Positions 5,792 to 7,703 of a stretch of 7,703 nucleotides of DNA are shown here, one piece after another. This DNA is from Aquisalimonas sp. Its GTDB lineage: Bacteria > Pseudomonadota > Gammaproteobacteria > Nitrococcales > Aquisalimonadaceae. The stretch covers positions 1 through 7,703 of the forward strand of contig SKYZ01000015.1 in the NCBI GenBank assembly GCA_007127625.1. The letters are read 5' to 3'. Each line of letters starts with the position of its first letter. Position 1 is the stretch's first letter. A program made the translations under genes and the position numbers. The notes beneath the pieces were generated by a model. It worked only from the letters and a program-made list of their open reading frames with translations, was not told the DNA's origin and made no database searches.

Positions 5792-6606
5792 GACCGCCGC
5801 GTCCCCGTGCTCGGGTTCTTCGGCGCCGTTGCCGGGGATTCGCGGATTTCGTCGCGGTACTCCGCCATGAACGAACGCAGGGTCTCTCGCACGAACGTGG
5901 GATTGCGCTTCTGACAGATCAGCGCCACGCCTTCAAGGATCATGTTCATGGCAATCAGCCGCTCCTCCGTGCGGCGCTCCAGCTTCACTGCCACCGGCTT
6001 GAACAGCAGGTTCGCCAGCAGAATGCCGTAGAAAGTGGTGAGCAGGGCCACGCCCATGTGCTGGCCGATCACCGTCATGTCCCCGGTATCCAGCACGAAC
6101 AGCATGTTGATCAGCCCCACCAGGGTCCCGATCATGCCGAATGCCGGGGCGAAGCTGGCCATGGAGCGGAACATCTGCGCCTCGGCGTGCTCGCGGGTTC
6201 GCAGTCGCGCGATACGCCAGCGCAGGAGATCGAGAATGTCCTGCTCGGGGGTTCCGTCGATGACCAGCTGCACGCCGGTGCGCAGAAAGGGGTTGCGCAC
6301 CCGGTCCAGGGCGCGTTCCACCGCTCGCAGGTCATCGCGGAACCAGAGCGTGGCCATGTTGACCAGCTCGTTCATGTCGTCCCGGGTGTAGAGGCGCTCG
6401 TTGCGAAAAACGATGCCGAGCAGCCCCAGCACTCGCAGCACTTCGCGCAGCGGGTAGCTGATGAAGGTGGCCGCCAGGGTGCCGACGATGACAATGCCGA
6501 GGCCGGGCAGATTGAGATAGGCGTGGGCATCTTCGGCGGCGAACAGAAGCACTGCGGTCAGCAGGACCAGGCCGAAGACCATGCCGATCATTGTGGACGG
6601 ATTCAT
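5788..6606 (-). CDS. motA: MotA-type stator channel protein (PomA-like)
   Basis: MotA-type proteins surround a MotB dimer and convert ion flow to rotation or other work at the cell wall. The 272-residue product has the family topology: membrane helices at about 5-24 and 33-53, a cytoplasmic loop at about 54-150, then helices at about 151-172 and 183-206. The segment FAPAFGMIGTLVGLINML closely resembles PomA. The conserved prolines are P154 and P204 (E. coli P173 and P222). In the loop, R90 and E97 occupy the place of the rotor-contact charges (E. coli R90, E98), although the usual GG-LALE context is changed to RDDLRAVERAL. GAGG lies 5 bases before the ATG (complement of 6612-6615). motB overlaps its end by 4 bases. 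Only 36 bases separate it from the yibQ-like gene upstream, so co-transcription is likely. Ion choice (proton or sodium) cannot be read from this sequence with confidence. Confidence 0.9.
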   Translation of the reverse strand: MNPSTMIGMVFGLVLLTAVLLFAAEDAHAYLNLPGLGIVIVGTLAATFISYPLREVLRVLGLLGIVFRNERLYTRDDMNELVNMATLWFRDDLRAVERALDRVRNPFLRTGVQLVIDGTPEQDILDLLRWRIARLRTREHAEAQMFRSMASFAPAFGMIGTLVGLINMLFVLDTGDMTVIGQHMGVALLTTFYGILLANLLFKPVAVKLERRTEERLIAMNMILEGVALICQKRNPTFVRETLRSFMAEYRDEIRESPATAPKNPSTGTRRS

Positions 6607-6630
6607 GGGCGCCTCTACCGTTGCGAGTAG

Positions 6631-6642
6631 ACCGGCGCCGGT
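6631..6642. promoter_or_regulatory. Perfect 12-bp palindrome between the deacetylase gene and motA
   Basis: ACCGGCGCCGGT is its own reverse complement and abuts the stop codon of the upstream minus-strand gene (6643-6645), 25 bases before the motA start. As RNA it could form only a 4-bp stem with a 4-base loop, so a DNA-binding site or chance is more likely than a terminator. Palindromes of this composition are not rare in GC-rich genomes. Confidence 0.3.
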
Positions 6643-7389
6643 TCAGTGCTGGTTGTTCCGGCGCCCGTAGAGTTCGTCCAAGCCTACCAGCTCCACCTGG
6701 TACGTCTCTGCGAACTGGCGCAGATCCTGTTCAAGAACGTCCAGGGTCTCGGGATAGGGGTGACCGATGCCCACGGCAGTGCCCTGGCGGCGGGCCGTGC
6801 GGAACAGCTGGTGGAGTTGGGCGCGGATGGCCTCGGCATCCCGATGGTGATCCAGGAACACGTCCCGCTCCAGGGCCGGCAGTTCCGCTTCCAGTGCCAT
6901 GTCCTTGGCAACGGTGCGCTCCGAGGTACGACTGTCCAGGAACAACAGTTCGCCCTCCTCCTGCAGCACTTCCATGAGCCAGGTCATGTGCCCGGGATGG
7001 CGAGTCAGGAGGCTGCCCATGTGGTTGTTCACCGAGCGCACGTGGGGCACGGCGGCAAGGCTGTCGGTCACCGCATCGCGGAACGCCTCGGGCGGCATGT
7101 CCAGTGTCACGCCACCGGGCCCCAGGGGGACGTCCTCGATGGCCTGCATGGGCAGATGCAGCATGACGTCCTTGCTGGCGGCATGGCAGGCGCGGGCCTG
7201 GCGCTCGGCATGGGGTGTATGCGGCAGCACGGAGCAGACCAGCGGCGCGTCCAGGGCAACCACGCGATCTCCCTCCGCCGGGCGGTCGCCCATGTCGTCG
7301 ATCACCAGCAGCACCGCCGGTCGGTTCTCCGCACCGACCAGGGCCGGCAACCACAGCAGGACCAACAGCAGCACGAGCCGACGCCCCAT
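6643..7389 (-). CDS. yibQ: Secreted divergent polysaccharide deacetylase family protein (YibQ-like)
   Basis: The protein belongs to the divergent polysaccharide deacetylase (YibQ/DUF610) family, a NodB-like fold found in the periplasm and often encoded next to envC and ctpA. The true substrate is not established to my knowledge. Of 248 residues, about 1-20 are a Sec signal peptide (MGRR, a leucine-rich core, then V-G-A before E21). Family marks are V-I-D-D-M-G at 29-34, S-V-L-P-H-T at 53-58, the M-L-H-L-P-M segment at 76-81, S-V-N-N-H-M-G-S at 119-126, L-F-L-D-S-R-T at 149-155, F-L-D-H at 178-181 and G-I-G-H-P-Y-P at 207-213. Possible metal ligands include D31, D32, H123 and H181. The start codon shares one base with the ctpA stop (TGATG at 7391-7387 on the minus strand), with a purine-rich GGGGGAAGG just upstream, so translational coupling to ctpA is likely. 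The symbol is used by family analogy. Confidence 0.9.
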   Translation of the reverse strand: MGRRLVLLLVLLWLPALVGAENRPAVLLVIDDMGDRPAEGDRVVALDAPLVCSVLPHTPHAERQARACHAASKDVMLHLPMQAIEDVPLGPGGVTLDMPPEAFRDAVTDSLAAVPHVRSVNNHMGSLLTRHPGHMTWLMEVLQEEGELLFLDSRTSERTVAKDMALEAELPALERDVFLDHHRDAEAIRAQLHQLFRTARRQGTAVGIGHPYPETLDVLEQDLRQFAETYQVELVGLDELYGRRNNQH

Positions 7390-7703
7390 CAGCCGCCTTC
7401 CCCCTGCTGCTGGAAGATGTTCAGCCCCTTGAGCAGGTTCAGCGCCTCGTCGATGGCGTGGTCGCGCTCATCGTCGTCATCACCGCGCTGCGGCCGGGTC
7501 TCGCGGTCCAGACGCACGTCCGGCTCGATGCCGCCTTCCTCGATCAGCCGGCCCGAGGGCGTGAAGTACTTGGCGGTGGTGAGCTTCACCGCCGAGCCGC
7601 CGCTGAGGGGCAGAATGCTCTGCACCGAGCCCTTGCCGAAGGTGTTGCTGCCCATGAGCACGGCCCGGCGATGGTCCTGGAGCGCCCCGGCAACGATTTC
7701 CGA
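7389..7703 (-). CDS. ctpA: C-terminal processing peptidase (S41 family, CtpA/Prc type), 3' part only
   Basis: Only the last 104 codons are in the window; the 5' part lies beyond the right edge. The frame enters at the edge as [10 protein letters not shown] and continues [18 protein letters not shown], the hallmark of S41 peptidases. By comparison with E. coli Prc, the catalytic lysine is the K of FGKGSVQ (codon 7632-7634). The catalytic serine would lie 25 residues before it, two codons outside the window. The YFTPSGR segment and the P-D-V after G-G-I-E are also typical. The tail carries an acidic patch (GDDDDERD) and ends EGG. A GTG at 7659-7661 is internal, not a start. CtpA-type enzymes trim periplasmic proteins and can regulate cell-wall hydrolases, consistent with the following yibQ-like gene. 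Pairing of these two genes downstream of envC is common in gammaproteobacteria. Confidence 0.93.
   Translation of the reverse strand, partial: SEIVAGALQDHRRAVLMGSNTFGKGSVQSILPLSGGSAVKLTTAKYFTPSGRLIEEGGIEPDVRLDRETRPQRGDDDDERDHAIDEALNLLKGLNIFQQQGEGG

Noticed and set aside
6058..6630. A 190-codon plus-strand open frame opposite motA
   Set aside because: It is His/Gln/Asp-rich with no domain, and motA on the minus strand has clear membrane helices and conserved prolines.
7389..7661. A complete 90-residue small gene starting at GTG 7661
   Set aside because: The frame stays open to the window edge, and the extra upstream codons read [10 protein letters not shown], the S41 peptidase active-site region. 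It is therefore the 3' part of a larger gene.
1..7703. A hidden new defence, mobile or CRISPR-like system
   Set aside because: Nearly all of the window is assigned to recognisable housekeeping or envelope genes. No spaced repeats, integrase, transposase, toxin-antitoxin pair, reverse transcriptase or nuclease motif was found on either strand.

Overview
The window looks like chromosomal core DNA from a GC-rich gammaproteobacterium. The evidence is the ubiE-ubiJ-ubiB order, a YcgL-domain protein (a family known mainly from Gammaproteobacteria), a PomA-like MotA, and a CtpA peptidase followed by a YibQ-type deacetylase-fold protein. A relative of the Ectothiorhodospiraceae/Chromatiales or of similar halophilic lineages is plausible, but that is an impression from protein style, not something proven here.

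Left half, plus strand. Bases 1-50 hold an incomplete REP-like inverted-repeat element. Next come a weak candidate promoter and a three-gene ubiquinone cluster: ubiE (methyltransferase), ubiJ (SCP2-type lipid-binding accessory factor) and ubiB (membrane-anchored atypical kinase/ATPase). ubiJ and ubiB overlap by 4 bases, so they are very likely translationally coupled. A 137-base spacer with an extended -10 promoter candidate and a stem-loop separates them from tesB (acyl-CoA thioesterase II), whose catalytic residues are all visible. A perfect 8-bp stem-loop overlaps the tesB stop codon and lies between the two convergent gene sets.

Right half, minus strand, read from the right edge leftwards. 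The 3' end of a CtpA/Prc-type S41 peptidase gene is cut by the window edge. It overlaps by one base a secreted YibQ-like divergent polysaccharide deacetylase. Then come a motA-motB stator pair (4-base overlap), a small ycgL, and a small exported protein of unknown function that has its own promoter candidate. The ctpA-yibQ-motA-motB-ycgL string is tightly packed and could be one transcript. A strong hairpin between motB and ycgL may adjust expression within it.

No tRNA, rRNA, insertion sequence, phage gene or CRISPR array was seen. The least explained items are the small exported two-cysteine protein, the REP-like element at the left edge, the motB-ycgL hairpin, and the stator pair, whose MotB lacks an obvious plug helix and has no flagellar gene nearby.
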